Positions 36,704 to 47,100 of a DNA stretch of 64,000 nt are shown piece by piece. The DNA lies in contig JADJGQ010000001.1 of assembly GCA_016708025.1 (NCBI GenBank), positions 1,422,156 to 1,486,155 of the forward strand. The letters are read 5' to 3'. Source of the stretch: a bacterium (GTDB lineage Bacteria; Zixibacteria; MSB-5A5; GN15; FEB-12). Below the pieces are notes generated by a model, which saw only the letters and a list, made by a program, of their open reading frames with translations, made no database searches and was not told the DNA's origin. The position numbers and the translations under genes are program-made. Numbering within the stretch: the stretch's first letter is position 1; each line of letters opens with the position of its first letter.

Positions 36704-38314
36704 TTAGAGACCGGAGAGGAAAGCGACCGAAAGAAATGGCTGATCGATAGCCAGATCACGATTCCAGCCAAGCGATAACTGGATCGATCTCTCGGCTGTC
36801 GCCAGTGTGATCCCGCCACCAAACCCCTGGCGATAGATCTCTTCAATCCCTCCCCCTGACGAGGTCTGCATCAACGCGCCATCCCAGAACGCAAACAGGT
36901 GACCGCCGTCAAAGCGGACACGCGGCTCGAATGAGGCGGTGACTCCCCTGCGTGCCGCAAACTGCTCGCTCTGGAACCCCCGAATGCTCCCGGGCCCGCC
37001 AAACAGGATCAATTCTGAAACCGGCAGTTCGTCATCCTCGGATTCGACACCGTGATAGCCAACACCCGTTGCCAGGACGACCGGCCCGATCAACCGGAAA
37101 TAGTGCGATACCTCAAGTTCGGCTCGCGTCTCACTATAGCTCCTCCCGGCACTCAGACTATCTGCATCGACAGAACGATAAGCGTACAGGACTGACGACC
37201 GGAGCGCATATCCACTCGTCGGATTCTGCGGAAAGTCCAGATCGTGCCTCCCAAAGCCGACTCCGACTGCATACCGGCTGTATCCCGAGGAATCAACCGG
37301 CTCAACCCGCTTCCAGCCAACAGTCAGGCCGGCAGTGGTGCCGCGCGACAAGCGAATATCCAGCCCGATATTGAGGGCAAACTCATAGAAGTCATCCCGA
37401 AAATCTCGGGTCGATAGTTCCGCCATCACCTCAGATCTCCCGACAATCCGCGCCGGCTGACGATAAGACAGATAGAGATGATTCCTCCCCTTTTGACTTC
37501 GCTCGGACTGCAGCGAAACCTGTTTCCCTTCGCCAAACAGATTGGGCATCTGCATCGAGAGGTCCCAGAGCAGACCCTGCTCCTGTTCGTTCTGATACCC
37601 AATCCCGCCAGAGAAGATCAACTGCTGACGCTCGCGGAAACGCAGCTCGACATCCGCCTGATTGTATCCGGAAAGCGGCTTCACTCTGGCCGAAGGAACG
37701 TACTCGACATATCGTATCTCTCGGGCATCCACCTCCAATCGGTCGATCAACCGATCGGTCAGCGTATCTCCCGGCCCCACCTCAAGATCGCGTAAGACCG
37801 TTTCATCTCTGGTCCGCTGGAGTCCTTCTATGGTCACCTGATTCAAAGTCACGAGTGGCCCCGGAATCAACTCCAGATGAATCGTAACCTTGTTCTCATC
37901 CCGGGCTATCGACCCAATCGTCGCGCGAGCATAATAATAGCCACGCGCATGATACGCCCGGAGGATATCATCGATTACCGACCTGACATTGACCTCGGTG
38001 AATGGGACAGTAAATGAGAAGCGATCGTTCTCTGCCGAATCAACTACCATTTCCGTCAGAAGATATAGCGGCCCCGCGCTCACCCGCAGTGTATCGTTTA
38101 CCAGAGTAGCGGCCGCATCAAGATGCCCCTCTTTCATCAGCAGATTTCTCACTGAATCCGGATTCGCCGCCAACGTAGTCCCATTGGTGACCTGGAGTCG
38201 TTTCAGTAGTTTGCTGATCTGCTCAGTGCGTTCCCCCTCGATCCGCACTTCAACCGCAGATGCCGTTCCCACGAAAAGCAGTAGCACAGCCATTTTGCAG
38301 AATAGCTTTCTCAA
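36704..38314 (-). CDS. Omp85/BamA-like outer-membrane protein with POTRA region
   Basis: A 536-residue protein with a signal peptide (cleavage near ASA), about two POTRA-like domains (RSVIDDILRAYHARGYYYAR; PGPLVTLNQVTIEGLQRTRD) and a C-terminal 16-strand-type barrel. The L6 motif of the Omp85 family is present as GGPGSIRGF near residue 445. It is shorter than BamA (about 800) and close in size to small Omp85 assembly or secretion proteins. It overlaps the SprA-like gene by four bases (38311-38314), so the two are probably co-translated and related in function. Confidence 0.88.
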   Translation of the reverse strand: MRKLFCKMAVLLLFVGTASAVEVRIEGERTEQISKLLKRLQVTNGTTLAANPDSVRNLLMKEGHLDAAATLVNDTLRVSAGPLYLLTEMVVDSAENDRFSFTVPFTEVNVRSVIDDILRAYHARGYYYARATIGSIARDENKVTIHLELIPGPLVTLNQVTIEGLQRTRDETVLRDLEVGPGDTLTDRLIDRLEVDAREIRYVEYVPSARVKPLSGYNQADVELRFRERQQLIFSGGIGYQNEQEQGLLWDLSMQMPNLFGEGKQVSLQSERSQKGRNHLYLSYRQPARIVGRSEVMAELSTRDFRDDFYEFALNIGLDIRLSRGTTAGLTVGWKRVEPVDSSGYSRYAVGVGFGRHDLDFPQNPTSGYALRSSVLYAYRSVDADSLSAGRSYSETRAELEVSHYFRLIGPVVLATGVGYHGVESEDDELPVSELILFGGPGSIRGFQSEQFAARRGVTASFEPRVRFDGGHLFAFWDGALMQTSSGGGIEEIYRQGFGGGITLATAERSIQLSLGWNRDLAIDQPFLSVAFLSGL

Positions 38315-41300
38315 AATGTCGCCACCACCTCTCCCCGTCCGGAGACACGCCCCGGGCGGTCATCCGAATGCCGGCCGCTGAAATTGAGATTCGCCTGCAA
38401 CCCTTGTCTGATCCCATAGCGGAGTCCGACTGTCCAGATCGCCCCACGCTTCCCGTTGCGATTGTCAGTCAACTCGTATGAATAGCTGGAACTGCGAAGA
38501 GTGAGCGATTGACGATACAACTCCAGATCAGCGCGAAGCTCCCCTTTGCCGATGGATCGCACCCTCACTCCAACCAATAGCGCATATTGATCCGCCCGAT
38601 CCTGCTCGGTCGACTTGGCCCGACGAACCGCGACTCCGCTATTCCACTCAAATCTCTCCAGTAATTGCCGGATCATGGCCAAACCTCTTACCCCCTCGGC
38701 CGTGCCGGCTCCCACGTAATAATCATCCCGCTCCGACCGAAACAACTCACCCGTCTCCTCGAGCAGGAAATTTCCCGCCGCCTGCTTCAGGGAAACGCTC
38801 CCTCGACTGTCACGACGTCGATTCCCACTTCCGGCAATCGAGCGTTTTTCCAGATCGTCAGTCAGCGTGATATTCACGGCGTAGAAGTTCTTCCACTGGA
38901 AGAATCGAAGCTCGCTGTCGTAGCGTCGCGAAAAGAGCAGGTAAGGCTGCGTTTCATCTGAGTAAAACGGGATCACCCACCAGACAGGACGTTTCCCCTC
39001 ATCCAGCAATTCTTCCCGGATATTCGATGACAGCCGGATCGTCATCCCCGTGAACTCCTTGTTGAAGAGGAAACTCTTCTCGCCTCGCCTCACCGATGCG
39101 CGATCCGACAATAACTCTTCGACCTGGATGTAATTACCGAAAGGATCAGGAATGTACTTCCCATCCTCGAGGCTGTAGTTTCCGCGACCCGGCTCGACCT
39201 CCAGATAACTGATTCCCCGTTCGTTGCGAAGTTCATTTGAAATCAGATAGCTCGCCTGAGTTTGAAGGCGACGACGGCTGTCGCTGTAAGACAGTGAACT
39301 TCTCCCCAGCAAATAAGAGGTTCGGTTGACCCGATCGGTCAATCGTTGCCAGCCGATCTCCGACGAAATGCTCAGATTCCTGATCTGCCGATTGGAGAGC
39401 GCAGAAATTCGGTCTCGACTCCCTGAACCGAACCAGTCAGTCTCCAGACTGTCCTCGTCATATCGCTCCAACCGAATCGATTCTGTCGGTGATCCGGCTG
39501 TTAACTCCCAGCGGTTGAATCGCAATCCTCTTTCGTTTCCGGTATATCGATGTTGGCGACTGTCGCTCTCAAATGTCCCCTTCAGGAAATTCGCTGCGCC
39601 AAACCGGTACGCTGCTGAGGAAGAATACGTGTTTGCGCTTCCATCGCTGGCGATGCCGCTGGTATCAAACTCTGTCGATACCGAACTGACCTCCGCGCCA
39701 ATGATCAATCGGTCGAAAGGTTTCATCTCAACGCCAAGCGCCCCCAAGTTTGATTTAAGTTCATTCTGGTAAGTCAATCGGGAGAATTGCGGCGCTATGG
39801 TCAATCCTGAAATTGGTGAAAAAGACATCTGCGCAGAGTGTGTCAGTTCATCCGATTGGCTGATCCAGCTATCGGGGAGAAGAAATGAGCGTGCAAAATC
39901 CGGTTCAACCAGACGTTCACGAGAAGCAAATGCCGCTTCACGCAACCGTCGCGAAGCATTGACTGAACTCGGCGCCCCGTTCATTCGCCAATCCTTTACG
40001 TAATTGAGGAAATAGTACAGGCCGTCGTTATCCCCATCATCCCGCGACGAAAGGAGATTCCTGTCGCGCGAGGTTTGCCGAAACTCTGCCGACAGATTAC
40101 CGGCCGAGGTCTTCAGACCGATCCGACTTGCATATAGATCGATCCGTTCCGGTCGAGGGATAATCCGGATCGGAGCATAGTCACCTTGCCCATCGCCGAC
40201 ATACTGATAGCTCTGCCCGCCCACGTAACGGTAACTTCCAACGCCGCTTCCGACATATGAAAAGGTGACATGAAAATCTCCGATCCCCATGCCAACATAG
40301 GTCCAGACCGTGTCGGGGAGGCTGTCCGTAACAAGCCGATAATCCCCTGCGGTATCCGCGACCACGCCAGATCGGTAGCTCTCGGCGTCGCCACCCTCCT
40401 CGAGCATTTGGCGGTCAATATCGCTCAACTCCCCGATCAACATCTGGTTTCTGTCGTCACCCTCGCGATAGACCGAGGCGCTCACAGTCAGCAGAGAGTC
40501 ACGAATGTTGACTCCACCGCCCAGCGTTAACATCTCCTGTCGGTAACTTGTCGCCAGCGGTTCGAAATCGATCTCTATTCGACTTCGCCGGTCAATTGGG
40601 TGTCGCACGCTGAAGGTGATCTGTCCTGACGGGTAGTCAACTGTGTAGTCCTTGTCTGCGCCGCGCTCCATTCGCTGTCCATCCAGCCAGACGATCTCCG
40701 AACCGGGGACCACCGGTGAACTTGCCTGCGAGCCTCCCATACGATACGGACCCTGGAAGCGGTCCTGACCGCTCATTGTGGTCGACTGGAATCTCCCTTT
40801 CGGCCGGGCAGCACTCGCCTGCATTTGCCAAGATGGGTAGATAAGTCGGACCGATCCCCCGGAGACTGTCTTTGCATTACCGCCGAATTCGCGCGGCAAT
40901 GTGATATCTCCCAGTTGTGCCAGAAGCACGCGTGATTTGAGTTGGAGATTCAACTTATCCAGTTCATTGAGCCGGCTGGTCGAGGTCCCATATGACGGGT
41001 CATACCCACGGTCCGTTAATGCGCCGGTCAGTTCCAGCCCTGGGGAGAGTTCGCCGTTGATGCGAAGATCCAGCGATTGCCCAAAGTCCGCCTCCCCGGC
41101 AGTTCGACTGCTGAACCGAAATGTCTTGGCACCCGAGATCCGGATATCCTTGGCAAAATTACCAGGACGCGAAGACTCACCTAGGTCAACCGGGATCGGG
41201 ATCGGCGATTGTGGCACCGATGCATCCGGAAGTTCTCGCCCATAGACCGACGCGGCCCAGAGCGGTACCTCGTGATAACTGACCACCAGCGTATCTTCTG

Positions 41301-41541
41301 AATTCAGACTGATCTGTGAAACGTCGATATATCTGGACTGGAGATCAATTGTATAGTCTATCGATCGCGAAAGCAGCCGACCATTCAGTCGAAGCGTATC
41401 GCTATGGAGAAATATCCCTGCGGTGGGCAGTGTCAGGCTAGCAGGAAGAGTGCGATCGGTGAATTGCTGTAGGACTCTCCCCTGTGCTGACCCGGCAATC
41501 AGCATCAGCAGACCGATCAGACAGACGCAGCGAAATTTCAT
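38311..41541 (-). CDS. Large outer-membrane beta-barrel protein related to SprA
   Basis: A 1076-residue protein with a signal peptide (about residues 1-21) and beta-rich sequence to a terminal aromatic (VVATF). I do not know a named family for it. Residues 282-333 (WLDGQRMERGADKDYTVDY, then GQITFSVRHPIDRRSRIEID) closely match a module in SprA at about residues 615-660, and a second weaker copy lies at 48-90 (LRLNGRLLSRSIDYTID). Residues 130-240 resemble the SprA region that begins NLRVSGF. Residues 400-470 hold a YVG/GDY-rich repeat. It overlaps the Omp85 gene and lies in the porU cluster. Confidence 0.8.
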   Translation of the reverse strand: MKFRCVCLIGLLMLIAGSAQGRVLQQFTDRTLPASLTLPTAGIFLHSDTLRLNGRLLSRSIDYTIDLQSRYIDVSQISLNSEDTLVVSYHEVPLWAASVYGRELPDASVPQSPIPIPVDLGESSRPGNFAKDIRISGAKTFRFSSRTAGEADFGQSLDLRINGELSPGLELTGALTDRGYDPSYGTSTSRLNELDKLNLQLKSRVLLAQLGDITLPREFGGNAKTVSGGSVRLIYPSWQMQASAARPKGRFQSTTMSGQDRFQGPYRMGGSQASSPVVPGSEIVWLDGQRMERGADKDYTVDYPSGQITFSVRHPIDRRSRIEIDFEPLATSYRQEMLTLGGGVNIRDSLLTVSASVYREGDDRNQMLIGELSDIDRQMLEEGGDAESYRSGVVADTAGDYRLVTDSLPDTVWTYVGMGIGDFHVTFSYVGSGVGSYRYVGGQSYQYVGDGQGDYAPIRIIPRPERIDLYASRIGLKTSAGNLSAEFRQTSRDRNLLSSRDDGDNDGLYYFLNYVKDWRMNGAPSSVNASRRLREAAFASRERLVEPDFARSFLLPDSWISQSDELTHSAQMSFSPISGLTIAPQFSRLTYQNELKSNLGALGVEMKPFDRLIIGAEVSSVSTEFDTSGIASDGSANTYSSSAAYRFGAANFLKGTFESDSRQHRYTGNERGLRFNRWELTAGSPTESIRLERYDEDSLETDWFGSGSRDRISALSNRQIRNLSISSEIGWQRLTDRVNRTSYLLGRSSLSYSDSRRRLQTQASYLISNELRNERGISYLEVEPGRGNYSLEDGKYIPDPFGNYIQVEELLSDRASVRRGEKSFLFNKEFTGMTIRLSSNIREELLDEGKRPVWWVIPFYSDETQPYLLFSRRYDSELRFFQWKNFYAVNITLTDDLEKRSIAGSGNRRRDSRGSVSLKQAAGNFLLEETGELFRSERDDYYVGAGTAEGVRGLAMIRQLLERFEWNSGVAVRRAKSTEQDRADQYALLVGVRVRSIGKGELRADLELYRQSLTLRSSSYSYELTDNRNGKRGAIWTVGLRYGIRQGLQANLNFSGRHSDDRPGRVSGRGEVVATF

Positions 41542-41558
41542 CCGGCTCCCGGTGCGCG

Positions 41559-42509
41559 CTACTTGTAGATCAATTTGCAGAGAAGCAGCCTCGCATTGGC
41601 CGCATCAGAAATAACCATCGTGGAATCGGTCGGTCGACTGAACCCCGCGGGCACCACATCCTCCGCCCCTGGCCCGATCAGGCGAATCCCACCAACTACA
41701 AGATTTCTCCCCTCAGCATCAAAACAGAAAAATCGATTGGCCAACTTGTCCAAAACCCAGACCGTCCGCCCCCGCCCCATCAAGACAGCCACCGGGAGGA
41801 TCATTTCATCATCGGTCAACGCTTGTTGATCGGAGCCATACTGGTCGTAAACCATTACGCGTCGGTTACCGCCGTCGCAGACATAAAAATTGTCGTCGTG
41901 ATCGGTGGCGATCCCTTCCGGCTCGCGAAGTTGGCCACCGCCGGCGCCAAAGTCTCCCACGAACTTCTCAAATTGTCCGACATTGTCGAACGCCGCCACA
42001 CGGTCGCGTTCCAGGTCGGCCACCCACAGCGCACCATAATTGGTTACCGCAATGCCGCTCGGTTCACCATACTTCAGCGGATCGGTTTCATCGGAATAGG
42101 GGATCTCATCGACAAAATTCAGCCGCCCATCCAATCGGACCAGTCGTCGGTTCCCCGCGTCGCAGATCCAGAGATTGAGTTGGTTATCGATTGTAATAGC
42201 GCGCGGGCGGTTAAAAAGACCGGGCTGATTGCCGAATCCCCCTCGATCAACCACCGGTTTCATAGCGGTATCAAACTTGATTATCCGGTTATTCCCCTCG
42301 TCGCACAGATAGCTGTCCCCCCGGTGGTCGCTCACCAGCGCCGATGGTGCGCGCAGTGATTGACCGATCATCGGCCCATCGATAGCACGCTCGATCAGAA
42401 TAGCTACTGGCTGAGATTGTGCTGGAGTAGGAGCTTCCCGCTTCATCGCGGGACCGCCGCAACTGCCGAGGAACACCGGCAGGATCATTAAGCAAAGAAA
42501 TCGCCTCAT
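41559..42509 (-). CDS. NHL-repeat six-bladed propeller lipoprotein
   Basis: A 316-residue lipoprotein (lipobox VFLGSC). It carries NHL-type blades with repeated consensus, e.g. LRAPSALVSDHRGDSYLCDE, NRPRAITIDNQLNLWICDAG and REPEGIATDHDDNFYVCDGG, each ending in (G/R)NRR-like loops. The likely role is protein or glycan binding at the outer membrane. Upstream CGGAG lies just before the ATG. Its place between a PGLG-motif membrane protein and the SprA-like protein suggests an envelope accessory. Confidence 0.88.
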   Translation of the reverse strand: MRRFLCLMILPVFLGSCGGPAMKREAPTPAQSQPVAILIERAIDGPMIGQSLRAPSALVSDHRGDSYLCDEGNNRIIKFDTAMKPVVDRGGFGNQPGLFNRPRAITIDNQLNLWICDAGNRRLVRLDGRLNFVDEIPYSDETDPLKYGEPSGIAVTNYGALWVADLERDRVAAFDNVGQFEKFVGDFGAGGGQLREPEGIATDHDDNFYVCDGGNRRVMVYDQYGSDQQALTDDEMILPVAVLMGRGRTVWVLDKLANRFFCFDAEGRNLVVGGIRLIGPGAEDVVPAGFSRPTDSTMVISDAANARLLLCKLIYK

Positions 42510-42519
42510 CTGACTCCGT

Positions 42520-43302
42520 TCAGAATGGCGTGCGAACTGACAGCACCACCTGCTTGGTCGGCGAAAATGGATTCAGTTCCAGCCTGACCGGAGCCTCGGA
42601 AAACTCCCGATCGAGCCGGCTGTTGTAACGTTTGACATCCCGGACGGCATCAATGATCGAAACCACACGGGTGACCAGGGCGATCCCGATGAAGAAGTCG
42701 GAGGTTCGATACGCCTCGCGGCTCCGATTCTTCAGGTGACGATAGGTCGCCCTATCCGCCTCAGATTCCCACTGCCAGTGATTCTCTGGTGAATCAACCA
42801 GATATGGGCGGTCTGTGTCGAACACCCGGCCAAAGGTATTGTACTCGTTGATATTCGTGTAGAAACCTACCAGATCGCGGAACTCATCACTCTTGTTTTC
42901 TAATTGCGCGTTGGCATTTGTTTGAGCAAAGCGGACATAGTCCTGCTCTTTTTCATGGCCATAGATCCGGTACGAAGCGAACCCGATCCAGGTGACTGCA
43001 TCGGCCGCAAAGAAGATCCGCGCCTTCTTCCGATTCCCGACATAATACTCTCCCAGCCCTGGGATCAGCGCTGAATAAAGTCCTGCCTTGAATAAGGACT
43101 TCTTGTCGCCTGACTGAGCTCTGGATTCAACGTCTTTTGTCGAGGGCTTTTTGTTGTCGAACTCATCATCCGCCCATGCCAGCTCTGTTCTGGATGCCAG
43201 ATCGAGCGCGGAAAGTTCAATTGTCTGCGCGTCCGCAATCGAGGGAAAGAGCCCCACCATGAGCAACCCTGCAAAAATGACTGTAATGCACTGCTTGCTC
43301 AT
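42520..43302 (-). CDS. Secreted/membrane PGLG-motif protein (DUF5683-like), copy 2
   Basis: A 260-residue protein with a signal peptide ending ADA followed by Gln. A single central DUF5683-like motif, KAGLYSALIPGLGEYYVGNR followed by a hydrophobic segment (ARIFFAADAVTWIGFASYRIY), is shared with the gene upstream. A second hydrophobic stretch FFIGIALVTRVVSIIDAVRDV is also shared. The function is unknown. It is probably a paralogue of the adjacent gene (43307-44182), separated by four bases. Confidence 0.75.
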   Translation of the reverse strand: MSKQCITVIFAGLLMVGLFPSIADAQTIELSALDLASRTELAWADDEFDNKKPSTKDVESRAQSGDKKSLFKAGLYSALIPGLGEYYVGNRKKARIFFAADAVTWIGFASYRIYGHEKEQDYVRFAQTNANAQLENKSDEFRDLVGFYTNINEYNTFGRVFDTDRPYLVDSPENHWQWESEADRATYRHLKNRSREAYRTSDFFIGIALVTRVVSIIDAVRDVKRYNSRLDREFSEAPVRLELNPFSPTKQVVLSVRTPF

Positions 43303-43306
43303 CTGC

Positions 43307-44182
43307 TCAGAACCTCACTGTCGCGGTCAGGTATGGGGTGTCATTCAGGGAGTTGTATGAACGAAGACTCGCCTTCAGGCCCAGGCTGGAGAACTCTTCG
43401 TCGCCGCCTCCCACCTTCCGGTTATGCCTCTTTGCTCCAAAAAACGCGTCAAAGCTGGAGATCAGGTGGTTGACGATCGATACCACTATCATTCGCTCCG
43501 CCTGATCATACTTGTCATTGGCGTCTTTGCGCATCTGAAGATACGCTTCGCGCCGGGGAGATGATGGTGTGTGCGCCTGGTCAACTATCGCCAGATCCGG
43601 ATTGCCGAGCCAGTCGTCCAGCGGCATGCCATTGCGGGTCGCGTCATCCCATCCCCACGCAAACTGATTGTACTTCCCGGTCATTTCGAAATATTGTCCG
43701 GTCTCCGTGTCCGGCAGGTGATGGCTCACCTCCACTGCATCGATCGAATCATCATCCGAGTAACCATATGCCGCCTCAAGGTAATCGGCATAAGCCTCCC
43801 GACTCCAGTGCGCACGCTGGAAGTTCTCGAATGCGACCGTCATATCGTCGTAATCCCCATGCAGTTTGAAATACATGGTCCAGGCGGTCACTTCGACGCC
43901 CAAAAAGACCCACGGCTTGATCTTACTGCCGTTGTAGTATTGACCAAGTCCCGGTACCACCAGTGAGAGCGCGAATGCTTTGCCGGGCGATTTACGTCCA
44001 ACCGACTTGGTCTCCTTCTCGGCGAGATCAACCGTCCCAAGCGCATCGTCGGCGAATGCCATGGTCGAGCCGTATTTCAGTTCCAGCCCGGCTTGCTCAA
44101 ATTGAGTCAGACTTACCGAATTAGCTGACAATGATCCCGCGACGAGACAGAACAGTACCGTTAGAAAAAGCGAACATTTCAT
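43307..44182 (-). CDS. Secreted/membrane PGLG-motif protein (DUF5683-like), copy 1
   Basis: A 291-residue protein with a signal peptide ending near SLSA, then the motif FALSLVVPGLGQYYNGSKIK with a hydrophobic stretch (VFLGVEVTAWTMYFKLHG), and a second hydrophobic region (MIVVSIVNHLISSFDAFFGA). The C-terminus is beta-like and ends TATVRF. The start is taken at ATG 44182, with GAGGA seven bases upstream; ATG 44194 would overlap the stop of the protease gene (ATGA) and is possible. It forms a pair with the 42520-43302 gene. Confidence 0.75.
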   Translation of the reverse strand: MKCSLFLTVLFCLVAGSLSANSVSLTQFEQAGLELKYGSTMAFADDALGTVDLAEKETKSVGRKSPGKAFALSLVVPGLGQYYNGSKIKPWVFLGVEVTAWTMYFKLHGDYDDMTVAFENFQRAHWSREAYADYLEAAYGYSDDDSIDAVEVSHHLPDTETGQYFEMTGKYNQFAWGWDDATRNGMPLDDWLGNPDLAIVDQAHTPSSPRREAYLQMRKDANDKYDQAERMIVVSIVNHLISSFDAFFGAKRHNRKVGGGDEEFSSLGLKASLRSYNSLNDTPYLTATVRF

Positions 44183-44190
44183 TGGTATCC

Positions 44191-47100
44191 TCATCGGATC
44201 ACCGCCACATCGGTGAAGGCCGTTTTGGTTTCCCCGGCAAAATCGATGACGATTCGACAGCGGTACACTCCGGGGGTCACATCGCTGCACTGCCAACCAT
44301 ACTCGTTGGTCCCTTGAAAAGCCGGACCATTCATTGACGCTATCTCTCTCCCCGACAGATCATAGATGGTCATCTCAACCCGATTGGCCGCCTCCCCGAG
44401 AATATAGCGGAAGGTTGTCGAACCCTCCGTCACCGGGTTCGGATAATTAAAGAAGCTCTTTTCGGCGAACTTGTCCGGCGAGGTCACCGGATCATCCAAT
44501 TGATCGACCGGGAGCGCAAAGCTCCCCTGGGCATCATGCCCGGCCATCGGCCAGTAATTGCGCGTTGAATCGGTCGAGATGTTCCAAGCATAAAACCAGC
44601 CATCCACTCCCACATACCCCAGCTTGGCGGTTGTATCCGAATGGAATATTACCGGCGAACCAACGCCAAGCTCACCCGCTGAGAGCGGGAATCCGTACGA
44701 TTTCCCCAGACCGAATGAGTAGATATTCCCGATCCCGGTCGGGAAGATCATCTCCGGTACACCGGAATGATTTAGATCGCCATGGATCGGCGCCGATATC
44801 ACTGAATCCGATGGATACCGATCATTGATCTCCACCGGGAAATTGGTCAGCAACTGAGCTCGACGGTCAAATGCGTATATCGCATTGCGGCCGCCAATGA
44901 TCATGTCGGCGTAGCCATCCAGATCGGCATCTCCCGCTACCGGGTTGGCCGAAAAACCAAAGCCCGTCTCTCCCTCTTCCAGAATCCGAAGCACAGGATC
45001 TGTCCCGGCAGTATCGATCGTCGCGTAGATGATCCAGCCATCGGGCGAAGCCGCCAGAATCTCCGGCTGGCCATCACGATCCATATCGCAAACCACAGGA
45101 CCCCAATTGTAATATCGCGGGAGTTCCAGCGTCACCGAAGGTGTATCCAGTACCGTCAATCGGGTGACCAGACTGTCGCCATGCATCACCACTGCTCTAT
45201 TGCCCATCAGGCAGAGCCCATGATATTGCTCATCGATCACGTTGAAAGCGCTGTGTGGCGATACTGGATTGTCGAACCCGTACACTCGACCAGAGTCGGT
45301 GAGAACAACAAACTGATTACTGAACGCCATGGCGATCGGCACCCCGGTTACATCATTGGTATTACCGGTGAAATCTGCCAAGCCGTTACCCGCATCATCA
45401 TACTGCGTAAGGAAAACGACCTTACCGCCCGAGGCAGAAACTTGATACCCGATCGCGATCATTTTCATCGTGTCGGCTCCAAATGTCCCAACCACCGGCT
45501 GAGTAGTGATATCGCTATTGGCAATGAAGTAGGCCGGCATGATATGCTCGCGCCCCGGATGTACTGAAGCAAATGAACTGTCCCTGTATCGGGGGCATGC
45601 TGCGCAGGTGTCTGCGACATCCAAAAGATAATTCCCGCCGGATTCGGTCATGACATGCAGGAACCGTCCCGATGCAACGATCACTTCAGGCGAGCCGTCA
45701 TTATTCATATCCTCAACTATTGGAGAAATTCCATATACCGGCTTCCCCACCCGCACCGGGAAACCGCTCGCCAGATTTTCCGTTTCCAGATCGAACAGCA
45801 TAACACTGTCCAGATATGTGACATCGTGTGCCTGCGGAGCTCGGATCGTGTCACGGGTGATCCCGGTAATAAACACGCGGCTATTGTTGCCGCTGTTATC
45901 AATCGATGGTGGATTGGTGTTCGGGGTGAAGGATCGGTTGCGATCATCCCGGTACATATCTTCCGCTTTACCAAACCCGGACCGATAATAGCCACCGAAA
46001 TTGATCAATCCGTCGGCTTCGATCAGCGTCAGGAATTTCCGCTCTGGATTTATCTGCAGGTCATTGTCATCAAAGTTATTGAGCCCGTCACCATCCCAGT
46101 CCAATCCGGCCACTGCCTCGTCTACGAGATAGATCAGCATTCCTGAACCGGGAATCAGGAAATCATACTCCCCGGTGAACTGCCGCGCCAGGTTGACCGG
46201 ACCCTGTATGACATTGGTCGCTGAATCAACCAGAGCGGCTGTCTGCAACCCATCCGTCTCCTGAATGCGATTCTCGATCAGGTAAAATTCATTCTCCGAG
46301 ATCGGCACTCGCGCGATCTTCGTCCCGTTCGAGGCGACCTCGGCCGCCACTACTCGGATATCCGAACCCTGGCGATAATCCACCACCGGGACATATCCAA
46401 GATAGGCACGCGACCAGGCATCCGGATAGATCGGGATCGCGCCAAAAACCTGACCGGTCTCAAATCCAAAATCGATCCCGGTCGAGAACCCGTTGTTGTC
46501 CATCAGCGAAAAATCGCCGACCTGCGACAGAAAATTGGTGGTGCTGTAGATATCCACCAACCCAAGTTGGTGGCCGAATTCATGCGCGAGCACTGCGTTG
46601 AGTGCTGTCGCCCGGTTATCCTGACTCGAGGTCTCTGGCATCAACAGCGCCGTTCTGACATACCGTGCCCCGCCATCCACCGGAATGGAATCGCCAAATC
46701 GAATGAACCCGGTGAACAGGTCAGAGCAGGTCTCCGGAAAACCGATATCATTCTGCCGATCCGATCCGGCATGGAAGAGAATGATCGCGTCATACAGGGA
46801 GAAGTCGATATTGGTGTCGCCAAGCATATGGAGCGTATCGGCGAGCCGGATGCAGTCCTCGAAATAATCCTCAAGTCCGATCACCACCGAATCGCAACGT
46901 CCGTAATACGACATCGGATGCGGCAGCGTGTACGCAGAATCGGAAACCTCCGGGAAATTGTGCCAGATAAGCGATACATGCCCTTCCGAGACCTGGTTCC
47001 AGTAGCGATCCAGCGCCATCATCTGGGCATTAAAGTACTCTTTGTTGTGCGGAGGAGGGTCGATCCAGTGGCCAACCTGATTATAGTAAGCCGCCGAATC

